A DNA stretch of 45,380 nucleotides from Bacillota bacterium (GCA_016286445.1 JAEESS010000012.1:1-45380); one strand, 5' to 3'. Shown: positions 23,691 through 31,097, numbered from the stretch's first letter. Made by a program: numbers and translations. Notes: generated by a model from the letters alone, not told the origin.

Positions 23691-24911
23691 TTACAGCGTG
23701 AATTTCACATAGATCTTTTTGCCCCTTTTGATCTTCACGCCCGCCTTGAGTTGTTCTTCTGTGACGTTCATCCAGGTGTCGTCCACGCGTTCGCCGTCAA
23801 GGGAGATCGAACCCTGCTCGATGAGCTTTCTTACCTTGCTCTTGGACTTTTCGATCCCGCCCAGAAACAGCATATCGACGATGTTGATCTTTCCGTCGAC
23901 GAGCGCGTCTGCGGGGACGTTGAACGAAGGCATGTTCGCGTCTTCGCCTGCGCCGCTAAAAAGCGCGCGCGCCGCGGTCTGCGCTTTATTCGCTTCCTCC
24001 TCGCCGTGCACGAGCTTCGTGAGCTCGAACGCAAGGATCTCCTTCTTTTCGTTGATGCGGCTTTCGTCCCAGCGATCCATCTCGTCGATCTGTTCGATCG
24101 GGATGAATGTCAGCATGCGGATGCACTTCATGACGTCCGCGTCGCCGACGTTGCGCCAGTACTGATAGAACTCGAACGGCGTGGTCTTGTTCGGATCGAG
24201 CCAGACGGCGTTGCCGGCGGTCTTACCCATCTTCTTGCCCTGCGAGTCGGTTAAAAGCGTGATCGTCATCGCGTACGCGTCCTTGCCGAGCTTACGGCGG
24301 ATCAGCTCCGTGCCGCCGAGCATGTTCGACCACTGATCGTCGCCGCCGAACTGCATGTTGCAGCCGTGGTTCATAAAGAGATAATAGAAGTCGTAGCTCT
24401 GCATGATCATGTAGTTGAACTCGAGGAAGCTAAGACCCTTTTCCATGCGCTGCTTATAGCACTCCGCGCGGAGCATGTTGTTGACCGAGAAGCAGGTGCC
24501 GACCTCGCGCAGCATGTCCACATAGTTGAGCTTTAAGAGCCAGTCGGCGTTGTTGACCATCTCCGCCTTGCCCTCGCCGAACTCGATAAAGCGCTCCATC
24601 TGCCGCTTGAAGCATTCCGCGTTGTGGTCGATGTCTTCCTTGGTCAGCATCTTGCGCATGTCGGTTCTGCCCGAGGGGTCGCCGATCATGGTCGTACCGC
24701 CGCCGATCAACGCGACCGGCTTGTTGCCCGCCATCTGCAGACGCTTCATCAGCGTCAGCGCCATGAAATGCCCCGCCGTCAGACTGTCCGCGGTGCAGTC
24801 GAAGCCGATGTAGAACTTCGCGCCGCCGTTGTTGATCAGATCGCGGATCTCATTCTCATCCGTAACCTGCGCGATCAGTCCGCGCGCCTTCAATTCCTCA
24901 TAGATCTGCAT
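23691..24911 (-). CDS. tyrS: Tyrosyl-tRNA synthetase
   Basis: A 406-residue class I aminoacyl-tRNA synthetase that charges tRNA-Tyr. The catalytic half shows FYIGFDCTADSLTAGHFMAL with the HIGH-like site (44-48). It continues with a tyrosine-binding YDFYYLFMNHGCNMQFGGDD region and the KMSKS-like motif KKMGKTAGN. The C-terminal S4 RNA-binding domain (about 340-406) contains KVRKLIEQGSISLDGERVDD. The ATG at 24911 has GGAGGAG 5 nt upstream; earlier in-frame codons lie in the leader and promoter. No T-box antiterminator motif is found in the leader. Confidence 0.96.
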   Translation of the reverse strand: MQIYEELKARGLIAQVTDENEIRDLINNGGAKFYIGFDCTADSLTAGHFMALTLMKRLQMAGNKPVALIGGGTTMIGDPSGRTDMRKMLTKEDIDHNAECFKRQMERFIEFGEGKAEMVNNADWLLKLNYVDMLREVGTCFSVNNMLRAECYKQRMEKGLSFLEFNYMIMQSYDFYYLFMNHGCNMQFGGDDQWSNMLGGTELIRRKLGKDAYAMTITLLTDSQGKKMGKTAGNAVWLDPNKTTPFEFYQYWRNVGDADVMKCIRMLTFIPIEQIDEMDRWDESRINEKKEILAFELTKLVHGEEEANKAQTAARALFSGAGEDANMPSFNVPADALVDGKINIVDMLFLGGIEKSKSKVRKLIEQGSISLDGERVDDTWMNVTEEQLKAGVKIKRGKKIYVKFTL

Positions 24912-25008
24912 GATTCTCCTCCTAAAATGAAAGCCCGACAGGAACGTATCCGATCGGACCGTAAGCTGTTCGTCCGGCGATGTCTGCACCGCCCGATGAT
25001 TGAAAGGC

Positions 25009-25037
25009 ATTATATACGAAACGCGCCGCACTGTCAA
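25009..25037 (-). promoter_or_regulatory. Perfect-consensus sigma-A promoter of tyrS
   Basis: On the minus strand TTGACA (25032-25037), a 17-bp spacer and TATAAT (25009-25014). The predicted leader is about 90 nt. Confidence 0.92.
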
Positions 25038-25112
25038 GCGGTTTGCCGCCCCGTCCGGCGCATTCCGAAAAGAAAAATTCACAAATTCGTGTGTTTTTTT
25101 AGGCAAAAGGGG

Positions 25113-25177
25113 TTGATTGAAACTGACAAAGGCGTTATAATATAAAAAATTATAGCTGAGAATGCGGTCATATGCAA
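25113..25177. promoter_or_regulatory. Overlapping divergent promoter pair with symmetrical -10 boxes
   Basis: Plus strand: TTGATT (25113-25118), 17 bp, TATAAT (25136-25141), driving the RiPP operon. Minus strand: TTGCAT (25172-25177), 17 bp, TATAAT (25149-25154), directed at tyrS. The two -10 boxes form an inverted repeat separated by 7 bp, so the two polymerase footprints would exclude each other. Confidence 0.7.
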
Positions 25178-25241
25178 ACAGGATTCACAGATGTGTGACG
25201 GCGCCGGATGCGTTCCGGAACGTACGGAAAGGAACGACCGG

Positions 25242-26012
25242 ATGGAAAATGCCCCGATCCACTTCACGGCGGAACTGGCGGATGTACCGTTCGAGGTGCG
25301 CTGCCTTTACCCCGAGACGGAAGCGCTGTTGAAGGACTATCGGTCGGACAAGGCGCCGGCATTCACGATCGACCTGACGGACGGCGAGTGCGATTGGGTC
25401 CGGAAGCTGCTCACGGAGCAATGGGACAAGCAGACGGATCCGTTTGCGACCTACGGAAGATCCGATAAAGAGACGTACATCGAGGAAGAAACCTTCCACT
25501 GGATGCTCGATCAAAAGCTCAGTCCCTACGGCGTGTTCCAGCTCCACGGATCAGCGATTTGTCTTGACGGCGAAGCGTACGTCTTCACCGCGCCGAGCGG
25601 AACCGGCAAGAGCACACACACACGGCTTTGGCGCGAACGGTTTGGCGACCGCGTCTGGATGATCAACGACGACATGCCGTATCTTCGGATCTTCGATGAC
25701 TGCGTGCGCGCATACGGAACGCCTTGGGACGGCAAGCATCACTTGAGCTGCAACGGTTCTGCGCCGATCAAGGCGATCGCGTATCTTCGACGGGACGCCG
25801 AAAACCACATCGAACCGCTGCCGAAGGAAACGGCGTTTGCGGTCGTGATGAAAGGAACGTTTCGTCTGCCGGACAAGGCATGGTGGGCGCGTATGATGGG
25901 GCAGATCAAAACGGTCCTCGACAGGATTCCGTTTTATAAGCTCCGCTGCAACACGGAACCGGAAGCGGCGGAAATTGCCCTGCGCGGCATGAAATACGGT
26001 GAACTCCGGTAA
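25242..26012 (+). CDS. HPr-kinase-like P-loop protein of a RiPP operon
   Basis: A 256-residue cytoplasmic protein of the HPr kinase/PEP-carboxykinase-like fold found in peptide-modification loci. The core is LHGSAICLDGEAYVFTAPSG running into Walker A SGTGKST (residues 119-125). An Asp pair (143-144, MINDDMP) follows where the Walker B acid is expected, then a typical AYGTPWDGK segment. Homologues in some lasso-peptide clusters phosphorylate the peptide, but this is only a family analogy. I chose the ATG at 25242, with AAGGAA 9 nt upstream; an ATG at 25191 lacks a ribosome site. It is the first gene after a sigma-A promoter and precedes the 40-residue precursor gene by 50 bp. Confidence 0.83.
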   Translation: MENAPIHFTAELADVPFEVRCLYPETEALLKDYRSDKAPAFTIDLTDGECDWVRKLLTEQWDKQTDPFATYGRSDKETYIEEETFHWMLDQKLSPYGVFQLHGSAICLDGEAYVFTAPSGTGKSTHTRLWRERFGDRVWMINDDMPYLRIFDDCVRAYGTPWDGKHHLSCNGSAPIKAIAYLRRDAENHIEPLPKETAFAVVMKGTFRLPDKAWWARMMGQIKTVLDRIPFYKLRCNTEPEAAEIALRGMKYGELR

Positions 26013-26062
26013 AACCGGATTACACATATAAAGGATAGAAGCTACAGAAAGGAATCTCGACT

Positions 26063-26185
26063 ATGGAAAAGTACGAAGCCCCTTCGATGGAGATCGTTGA
26101 GCTGGAAGGCAGCATCGTGACGTTCGGTATTCCCGGCTTGCCTGACAGTGGTCATGGCGCTTCCGGAAACCAGAACGCTTGCTAA
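26063..26185 (+). CDS. Putative RiPP precursor peptide, 40 residues
   Basis: This short gene lies between the kinase-like and radical SAM genes. The leader-like half is MEKYEAPSMEIVELEGSIV, with a YExPxxE motif like those recognised by PqqD-type domains in lasso and related leaders. The core-like half is Gly/Pro/Ser/His-rich: FGIPGLPDSGHGASGNQNAC. It ends in its only cysteine. No double-Gly export site is obvious. AAGGAA lies 8 nt before the ATG. Codon use and position fit translation. A strong hairpin follows the stop. It is too short for common gene callers and I infer its role from context. Confidence 0.78.
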   Translation: MEKYEAPSMEIVELEGSIVTFGIPGLPDSGHGASGNQNAC

Positions 26186-26195
26186 ACCTTGAAAT

Positions 26196-26231
26196 GGATC
26201 GGCGAAGCTATTTTGCGGCTTTCGCCGATCC
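26196..26231 (+). promoter_or_regulatory. Strong hairpin between the precursor and maturase genes
   Basis: GGATCGGCGAAGC (26196-26208) pairs with GCTTTCGCCGATCC (26218-26231) with one bulged base. No U-tract follows, so it is more likely an mRNA-stabilising or partial read-through element than a full terminator. Confidence 0.7.
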
Positions 26232-26259
26232 GCGAAGAATGTTCTAAAACAGGATAATT

Positions 26260-27564
26260 ATGAAAGAATTACACAGACCGGATGAGATGTTCGGAAAGAT
26301 ATTTCCGGCACAGACACCGCGGTCTGGGATTTTTTACGTTCCGTCACAGTTTTCTCTGCCGTTTATCCATCGCGGAAAGTCTTATGTATTCAACACGATG
26401 ACCAAGCAATGTGTGGAAGCGGAGCTCCCGGCTTCCGCGACGGCGAACGGAGATTTTGATGAGTTGATCAAGGGACGTTTTCTGGTGCCGAAAGGAACGG
26501 ATGAGCTTGTATACTATCGATCCATTATTTCTTTTTTGAAGGCATATGAGCAAAAGAATCTGAAAAAGGGATATACGATCCTGCCGACGCTCGGCTGCAA
26601 TGCGCGCTGCGTATATTGCTTTCAGGAGGGTATGCAGCAGATCGGCATGACGCATGAAACGGTCGAGGATGCGCTGCGTTTTATCCTGAACGACTGCGGC
26701 GGAAAAGAGATTACGTTGAGCTGGTTCGGCGGAGAGCCGCTTTTACGCGAGGACGTGATCGATCGGATTACAAGCGGCGTAAAGGAAGCAGGCGTCGAAT
26801 TTAAGAGCCTGATGATCAGCAACGGCAGTCTGATCACACCGGCAACGATCGGGAAAATGGTCGATCTTTGGCGTGTTCAGTCGATTCAGATCTCGATGGA
26901 CGGCGCGGAACGGGATTATATTGCCCGCAAACGGTATCTCACGTATCGCGACGACTACCATATTGTGATTGACGCGATTCAGCGTATGTCGGATGCGGAT
27001 ATCCAGGTAATGGTTCGCTGTAATGTGGACGAAAACAATCTTCCGGGCGTACCGCGTTTTTTGGAGGATCTTTCCGCGGGGATCGGGAATAAAAAGAATG
27101 TCAGCGTATATCTCTCGCCGGTGTATCAGGAACTGCAGAAAAAAAACAGCATGAAGCTTTGGTCCGATATTCTTGCAATGGAGAACAGGATCGAAGCGGC
27201 GGGATTTTCCGTTTCATTTGAACGGATCGGTTTTGCGCTTTCCGCTTTTCATTGCTTATCGGATGCAAACGGGATCGTGATCGCCCCGGACGGAAAGCTG
27301 CATTGCTGCGAAGAACTTGCGGAGGGTTCCGTGATCGGAACGGTCCGCGACGGCATAAAAGACCCAGACGCTCGCAAAGCGTTTGCGCGGATTCGGCCGG
27401 TTCCGGGGAAATGTGAGGATTGCAAGTTTCTCCCGATCTGCATGCCGTTTCCGACCTGTCCCAAATTCGGACTTCTGTGTCGGGAAGGCTATACACTTCT
27501 GACGTTGGACGCATTGAGAAAAATGATCGATAACGAAATGAAAGGAAAAGAGGGTTTGGCATGA
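26260..27564 (+). CDS. Radical SAM/SPASM peptide maturase
   Basis: A 434-residue radical SAM enzyme that should modify the adjacent peptide. The SAM-binding [4Fe-4S] motif is C113-N-A-R-C117-V-Y-C120, followed by the GGEP motif (157-160). The C-terminal SPASM domain has cysteines at 332, 349/350, 385, 388, 394, 400 and 407, in the order expected for two auxiliary clusters. Residues 1-100 form an N-terminal extension with strand-like segments seen in peptide maturases. The ATG at 26260 has AGGA nearby. Its stop overlaps the PqqD-like gene (ATGA). SPASM enzymes make thioether, C-C or other cross-links or epimers; which applies here is unknown. Confidence 0.92.
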   Translation: MKELHRPDEMFGKIFPAQTPRSGIFYVPSQFSLPFIHRGKSYVFNTMTKQCVEAELPASATANGDFDELIKGRFLVPKGTDELVYYRSIISFLKAYEQKNLKKGYTILPTLGCNARCVYCFQEGMQQIGMTHETVEDALRFILNDCGGKEITLSWFGGEPLLREDVIDRITSGVKEAGVEFKSLMISNGSLITPATIGKMVDLWRVQSIQISMDGAERDYIARKRYLTYRDDYHIVIDAIQRMSDADIQVMVRCNVDENNLPGVPRFLEDLSAGIGNKKNVSVYLSPVYQELQKKNSMKLWSDILAMENRIEAAGFSVSFERIGFALSAFHCLSDANGIVIAPDGKLHCCEELAEGSVIGTVRDGIKDPDARKAFARIRPVPGKCEDCKFLPICMPFPTCPKFGLLCREGYTLLTLDALRKMIDNEMKGKEGLA

Positions 27565-27821
27565 AGCTCAAGGACAGTTTTATTACACAGGACATTGACG
27601 GCACGCAGTTTATGGTCGCTGTCGGAGAAACCACTTTTACCGGCATTGTTCGCAGCAATAAGACCGCCGCGTTCATCGTGGACTGCCTGAAAACCGAAAC
27701 GACCAAGGAACAGATCGTCGATGCGATGTGCAAAAAATATGACGCGCCGAAAGAGCGGATCGAAGCCGACGTGGAGATGATCCTTGAAAAGCTGCGCGGG
27801 ATCGGTGCTTTGGATGAGTAA
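27561..27821 (+). CDS. PqqD family peptide-recognition protein
   Basis: An 86-residue RiPP recognition element that binds the precursor leader and presents it to the maturase. It begins MKLKDSFITQDIDGTQFMVA, the usual PqqD strand region, followed by IVRSNKTAAFIVDCLKTETT and a helical C-terminus ending EMILEKLRGIGALDE. Length and pattern fit stand-alone PqqD/RRE proteins. It overlaps the radical SAM gene by 4 bp and the methyltransferase by 8 bp, so the three proteins are translationally coupled. Confidence 0.92.
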   Translation: MKLKDSFITQDIDGTQFMVAVGETTFTGIVRSNKTAAFIVDCLKTETTKEQIVDAMCKKYDAPKERIEADVEMILEKLRGIGALDE

Positions 27822-28539
27822 GCTGACTGCATTGATCAAAAAAGGATTCCGGTTTGCCAAAAGAAAGCTCAGAAAGGCGTATGTTGCATTCAGCAGACGC
27901 GTTTTGCGCATACAGGATTGGATCATAGATCGCCGGATTTGCGGGCGGAGCCTCGGCAAGATCGTCCTGGACATGTGCGGAGATGAAAAGAACCAGATCG
28001 GCGGGACCGGGACGGAGTCGTCTCACTACGTCTATCTGAAACGCATCTTTTCCTACATCCGTTTGGATGAAACGGACAAGGTCCTGGACATTGGCTGCGG
28101 AAAAGGCAGGGTCTTTGCCTTCTTTATCAAAGAAAAATATCCCTGTAGGATCGACGGGATCGAGCACAACCCGGACGTCGCGAAGGTCGCGCAGGAATGG
28201 ACGGCGAAGTATCCGCAGATCCGCGTCACGGTCGGCGACGCATTTCTGGCGGATTTCGATCAGTATACGGTCCTGACGCTTTCGCGTCCGTTCTTCTGGC
28301 ACACGTACTGCGAATTTGTGGAGAAGCTGGAGGAAAAGCTGACGCATCCGATCGCGATGCTTTCCTGGCATGAGGATCCGCGTGTCAGAGACTTTATCAA
28401 GGTCCGTCCGGGCTGGCATATCGTGCATCACGAATTTACAAACCGCATCCACGGACTGTATCTGAGAAATTGCCCGCAGCCCTTCACCGTCTGGACCTAC
28501 GATCCGGCCGAGCGGAAGGCGCAGGAACCCTGCGACTGA
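27814..28539 (+). CDS. Class I SAM methyltransferase, last gene of the RiPP operon
   Basis: A 241-residue protein with a basic N-terminal helix (residues 1-40, many Lys/Arg) and the SAM-binding motif I VLDIGCGKGRV. DGIEHNPDVA is the acidic loop of motif II. The C-terminal half, with HPIAMLSWHEDPRVRDFIKV, is family-specific. It shares the unusual segments DRRICG(R/Q)SL, THPI, PFTVWTYDP and RKAQE with the protein at 29042-29821, so the two are paralogues. The ATG at 27814 lies within the PqqD gene (8-bp overlap). It could methylate the peptide, but a small-molecule or lipid substrate is also possible. A terminator follows. Confidence 0.86.
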   Translation: MSKLTALIKKGFRFAKRKLRKAYVAFSRRVLRIQDWIIDRRICGRSLGKIVLDMCGDEKNQIGGTGTESSHYVYLKRIFSYIRLDETDKVLDIGCGKGRVFAFFIKEKYPCRIDGIEHNPDVAKVAQEWTAKYPQIRVTVGDAFLADFDQYTVLTLSRPFFWHTYCEFVEKLEEKLTHPIAMLSWHEDPRVRDFIKVRPGWHIVHHEFTNRIHGLYLRNCPQPFTVWTYDPAERKAQEPCD

Positions 28540-28562
28540 CGCGGGTCCGCACCTGTCATACC

Positions 28563-28585
28563 GCCGCCTGTACGGCGGCTTTTTT
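28563..28585 (+). terminator. Terminator of the RiPP operon
   Basis: GCCGCC (28563-28568) pairs with GGCGGC (28574-28579) around TGTAC, followed by six T residues. Confidence 0.9.
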
Positions 28586-28596
28586 GTTCAAAACGA

Positions 28597-28626
28597 TTGA
28601 AGCGCAAACGGAAAGTGCGATATAAT
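28597..28626 (+). promoter_or_regulatory. Sigma-A promoter of the C_GCAxxG_C_C gene
   Basis: TTGAAG (28597-28602), an 18-bp spacer and a perfect TATAAT (28621-28626), ending 21 bp before the start codon. Confidence 0.75.
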
Positions 28627-28647
28627 CAAAGAAAAAAGGAGAAGACG

Positions 28648-29037
28648 ATGGAAACGACGGAGAGGAGACAGGAAGCGATCGAACGGAAGCACGGCGGGTA
28701 TAACTGCTGTCAGGCGGTGCTGTGCGCGTTTCAGGATCTGACGCCGTATACGGAGGAACAGCTCTATGCACTCGGCGCGGCGTTTGGCGCCGGCATGGGC
28801 GGCATGGAAGCAACCTGCGGCGCGTTGGTCGGCGCGGGCATGCTGCTCGGGATCGTCAAAGACGGTCAGCCCGTCATGCGTGACGCAAGAGCGCTGCACC
28901 GCGCGTTTACGGAACGATGCGGCGCGTCGCTGTGCAAGGACCTGAAGGGCAGGGATACGGGAACGGTGCTTTGTTCCTGCGACGACTGCGTGCGAGCCGC
29001 AGTCGATCTGATCGGATCCCTTGCGGAAAAGGAGTAA
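28648..29037 (+). CDS. C_GCAxxG_C_C family protein
   Basis: A 129-residue cysteine-rich protein of the C_GCAxxG_C_C family, thought to be redox-active. Visible cysteine motifs are NCCQAVL, ATCGALVGAG, ERCGASLC and LCSCDDC. The spacing matches the family pattern, which in other members has been linked to electron transfer or metal binding; the role is not established. The ATG at 28648 has AAGGAG 6 nt upstream; an earlier in-frame ATG at 28597 overlaps the promoter. It lies between two paralogous methyltransferases, and the second starts 4 bp after its stop. Confidence 0.88.
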   Translation: METTERRQEAIERKHGGYNCCQAVLCAFQDLTPYTEEQLYALGAAFGAGMGGMEATCGALVGAGMLLGIVKDGQPVMRDARALHRAFTERCGASLCKDLKGRDTGTVLCSCDDCVRAAVDLIGSLAEKE

Positions 29038-29041
29038 GCAG

Positions 29042-29821
29042 ATGGCACAAAAGCCTGCCGGCACCGAGCATACGTCTTTTCCAAAACCGGATGGATCCTC
29101 GGAAAGCGCTGTGAAACCGGTACGCCGGATGAATCAGGTTCTCAAAAGAGTCGATCGGGCAATCTCAAGCAGACTTCTGCGTTTTACAGACGGTTTCATC
29201 GATCGCCGTATTTGCGGTCAGAGTCTCGTCAAACCGGTCCCGAGCATGTTTCGGGATGATCGGAAGGGGATCGGCGGCACGTCTTCCTCCCCTACCCACT
29301 ATGCCTTCTTAAAACGTATCTTTTCACATATCGAGCTGAAGCCTTCGGATACGGTCCTGGACGTCGGATGCGGGAAGGGCCGCGTGCTCGCGTTTCTTCT
29401 CAAGGAAAAGTGTCCGGGCAGGCTTTACGGAATAGAGTACAATCCTAAGGTCGCAGAGATCGCAAAGAACTGGTCGGAACGGTATCCGCAGGTACAGATC
29501 CTCATCGGCGACGCGTTTGAATTGAACTGCAATGACTACACGGTTCTGACTCTTGCGCGATCTTTCCTGCCGGTAACATACGAGTTGTTCGTACAAAAAC
29601 TGGAGGAAACGCTGACGCATCCGATCACGCTCGTTTCGTGGTATGATCAGGGCAGCGTGCGATGGATGAAGAAACGTCCCGGCTGGCGCATGGAATACCA
29701 TGAGCTTGTCAAACGAATCCGCGGCTTGAGAATTGCGTCGAGTCCCCAATCCTTTACCGTCTGGACCTATGATCCGGAAGCACGGAAGGCGCAGGAGGCA
29801 AAAGCAGAAGCCGGCGCATGA
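29042..29821 (+). CDS. Class I SAM methyltransferase, paralogue of the RiPP-operon enzyme
   Basis: A 259-residue methyltransferase. After a variable N-terminus of about 45 residues it aligns with the protein at 27814-28539: DGFIDRRICGQSLVK, HYAFLKRIFSHIELK, motif I VLDVGCGKGRVLAF, the acidic loop YGIEYNPKVAE, TLTHPITLVSWYDQG and SFTVWTYDPEARKAQE. AAGGAG precedes the ATG by 7 nt. It shares a transcript with the C_GCAxxG gene and is followed by a terminator. The duplication suggests two acceptors of related kind, perhaps one tied to the peptide. Confidence 0.86.
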   Translation: MAQKPAGTEHTSFPKPDGSSESAVKPVRRMNQVLKRVDRAISSRLLRFTDGFIDRRICGQSLVKPVPSMFRDDRKGIGGTSSSPTHYAFLKRIFSHIELKPSDTVLDVGCGKGRVLAFLLKEKCPGRLYGIEYNPKVAEIAKNWSERYPQVQILIGDAFELNCNDYTVLTLARSFLPVTYELFVQKLEETLTHPITLVSWYDQGSVRWMKKRPGWRMEYHELVKRIRGLRIASSPQSFTVWTYDPEARKAQEAKAEAGA

Positions 29822-29850
29822 CGCGGCAAGGCGATGATGCAGGCGCACCG

Positions 29851-29877
29851 GACCCGCGGAAGCTCCCGCGGGTCTTT
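29851..29877 (+). terminator. Terminator overlapping the next promoter
   Basis: GACCCGCGG (29851-29859) pairs with CCGCGGGTC (29866-29874), followed by TTT. The T residues are also the start of the -35 hexamer of the next gene. Confidence 0.75.
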
Positions 29878-29904
29878 GACATTGCAGGGAAGAGCTGGTA
29901 CAAT
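29876..29904 (+). promoter_or_regulatory. Sigma-A promoter giving a leaderless mRNA
   Basis: A perfect TTGACA (29876-29881), a 17-bp spacer and TACAAT (29899-29904). The ATG at 29911 is 7 nt past the -10 box, the expected transcription start, and no Shine-Dalgarno precedes it. Confidence 0.8.
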
Positions 29905-29910
29905 AAATAT

Positions 29911-30900
29911 ATGGAACATTACAAGATCTATCACAACGATATTCCCGCGATCATCCGCGCATGCGCAGAAACGCCGTGTATGCAGCGGCTGAAAACCGTC
30001 GGCATGAACTGCGGCTGCGAATATACGGCATTTCCGCGCTTTGCGGGCTTGCAGCCGTATTCGCGGTTCGATCACAGCCTCGGCGCGGCGCTGATCGTCT
30101 GGCATTTCACGCATGATGAAAAGCAATCGGCCGCGGGACTTTTGCACGACGTCGCCACGCCCGTGTTTGCGCACGTCGTGGACTTTCTGCACGGCGATTA
30201 TCTTGTTCAGGAATCGACCGAGGACGGCACGCGCGCGGTCATCGGGGACGACGAAGCGCTGCAGCGCGTCCTTTCCGCGCACGGGCTCGTGACCGACGAC
30301 GTCTGCGATTATCATATCTACCCGATCGCGGACAACGATTCACCGCGCCTTTCCGCGGACCGGCTCGAATACACGCTCGGCAATCTTCTGAACTACCGCA
30401 TTCGAACATTAGGCGAAGTCAAAGCCTTTTATGCGGATCTGTCCGTCGGCGCAAACGAGGACGGCGTGCCGGAGCTTGTGTTTTCCGACGCACAAACAGC
30501 GGAGGACTTTGCGTTCGCATCGCTTGCGTGCTCGAAGATCTACGTCTCCGACGAGGACCGCTGCGCAATGCAGATGCTCTCCGAGCTTTTGCGGGACGCG
30601 ATCGCATGCGGCGTGCTTTCGGAAGCGGATCTCCGCACGACCGAGCCCGAAGTGATTGCCAAGCTTCTGCGAACCGAACAAACCGCCGCGGCGTGGCACC
30701 GGTATCGCGCATATCGCTCCGTTCGCCGCGCAGACACGCCGACGGGCAAAGGACTGTGGCGAAAAATCCCGGCAAAGAAGCGGTACATCGACCCGCTGAT
30801 CCAAGGCGTCGGTCGCGTTTCGGCGCATTCGGACGCGTTCCACACCGCCGTCCATGCCTTTCTCTCCGATCCACAGACGGAATGGCTCCTAAGCGAATAA
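29911..30900 (+). CDS. HD-domain phosphohydrolase-like protein
   Basis: A 329-residue metal-dependent hydrolase candidate of the HD superfamily. Metal ligands are visible in the order R-F-D-H-S-L (HD part one), then LLHDVATPVFAHVVDFLHGD (HD pair) and SADRLEYTLGNLLNYRI (distal Asp), as in dNTPase/phosphodiesterase-like HD proteins. The C-terminal third is not recognised. I chose the ATG at 29911 because it sits exactly at the predicted transcription start; the longer frame from 29818 would run through the terminator and promoter. Substrate unknown. A strong terminator follows, so the gene is monocistronic. Confidence 0.85.
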   Translation: MEHYKIYHNDIPAIIRACAETPCMQRLKTVGMNCGCEYTAFPRFAGLQPYSRFDHSLGAALIVWHFTHDEKQSAAGLLHDVATPVFAHVVDFLHGDYLVQESTEDGTRAVIGDDEALQRVLSAHGLVTDDVCDYHIYPIADNDSPRLSADRLEYTLGNLLNYRIRTLGEVKAFYADLSVGANEDGVPELVFSDAQTAEDFAFASLACSKIYVSDEDRCAMQMLSELLRDAIACGVLSEADLRTTEPEVIAKLLRTEQTAAAWHRYRAYRSVRRADTPTGKGLWRKIPAKKRYIDPLIQGVGRVSAHSDAFHTAVHAFLSDPQTEWLLSE

Positions 30901-30907
30901 ACAGCTG

Positions 30908-30939
30908 ACCGGTTTTCATTTCCGAAAACCGGTTTTTTT
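30908..30939 (+). terminator. Intrinsic terminator of the HD-domain gene
   Basis: ACCGGTTTT (30908-30916) pairs with AAAACCGGT (30925-30933) and runs into seven T residues. Confidence 0.92.
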
Positions 30940-30975
30940 GACGCCGCATGGCGCTCGCAGACCGGCAATCTTTTG

Positions 30976-31004
30976 TTGACACGGCAGGGTGCGGATGATA
31001 ATAA
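30976..31004 (+). promoter_or_regulatory. Sigma-A promoter of the secreted protease gene
   Basis: TTGACA (30976-30981), a 17-bp spacer and TAATAA (30999-31004) preceded by TGA. The leader is about 85 nt. Confidence 0.7.
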
Positions 31005-31097
31005 CATAATCATGTATATAAACGCCGGAACAAACAGGCATCGGCGGCTTGCGCGGCACGGTTCCGGTTTGCGGCGATTACAGAAAGGGGAGTATCC

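Noticed and set aside
24912-25142. T-box leader in front of tyrS
   Set aside because: No AGGGTGGNACCGCG-type antiterminator or terminator is visible, and the main leader is only about 90 nt.
27784-27813. Upstream in-frame ATG for the RiPP-operon methyltransferase
   Set aside because: It would deepen the overlap with the PqqD gene to 38 bp and add residues not shared with the paralogue.
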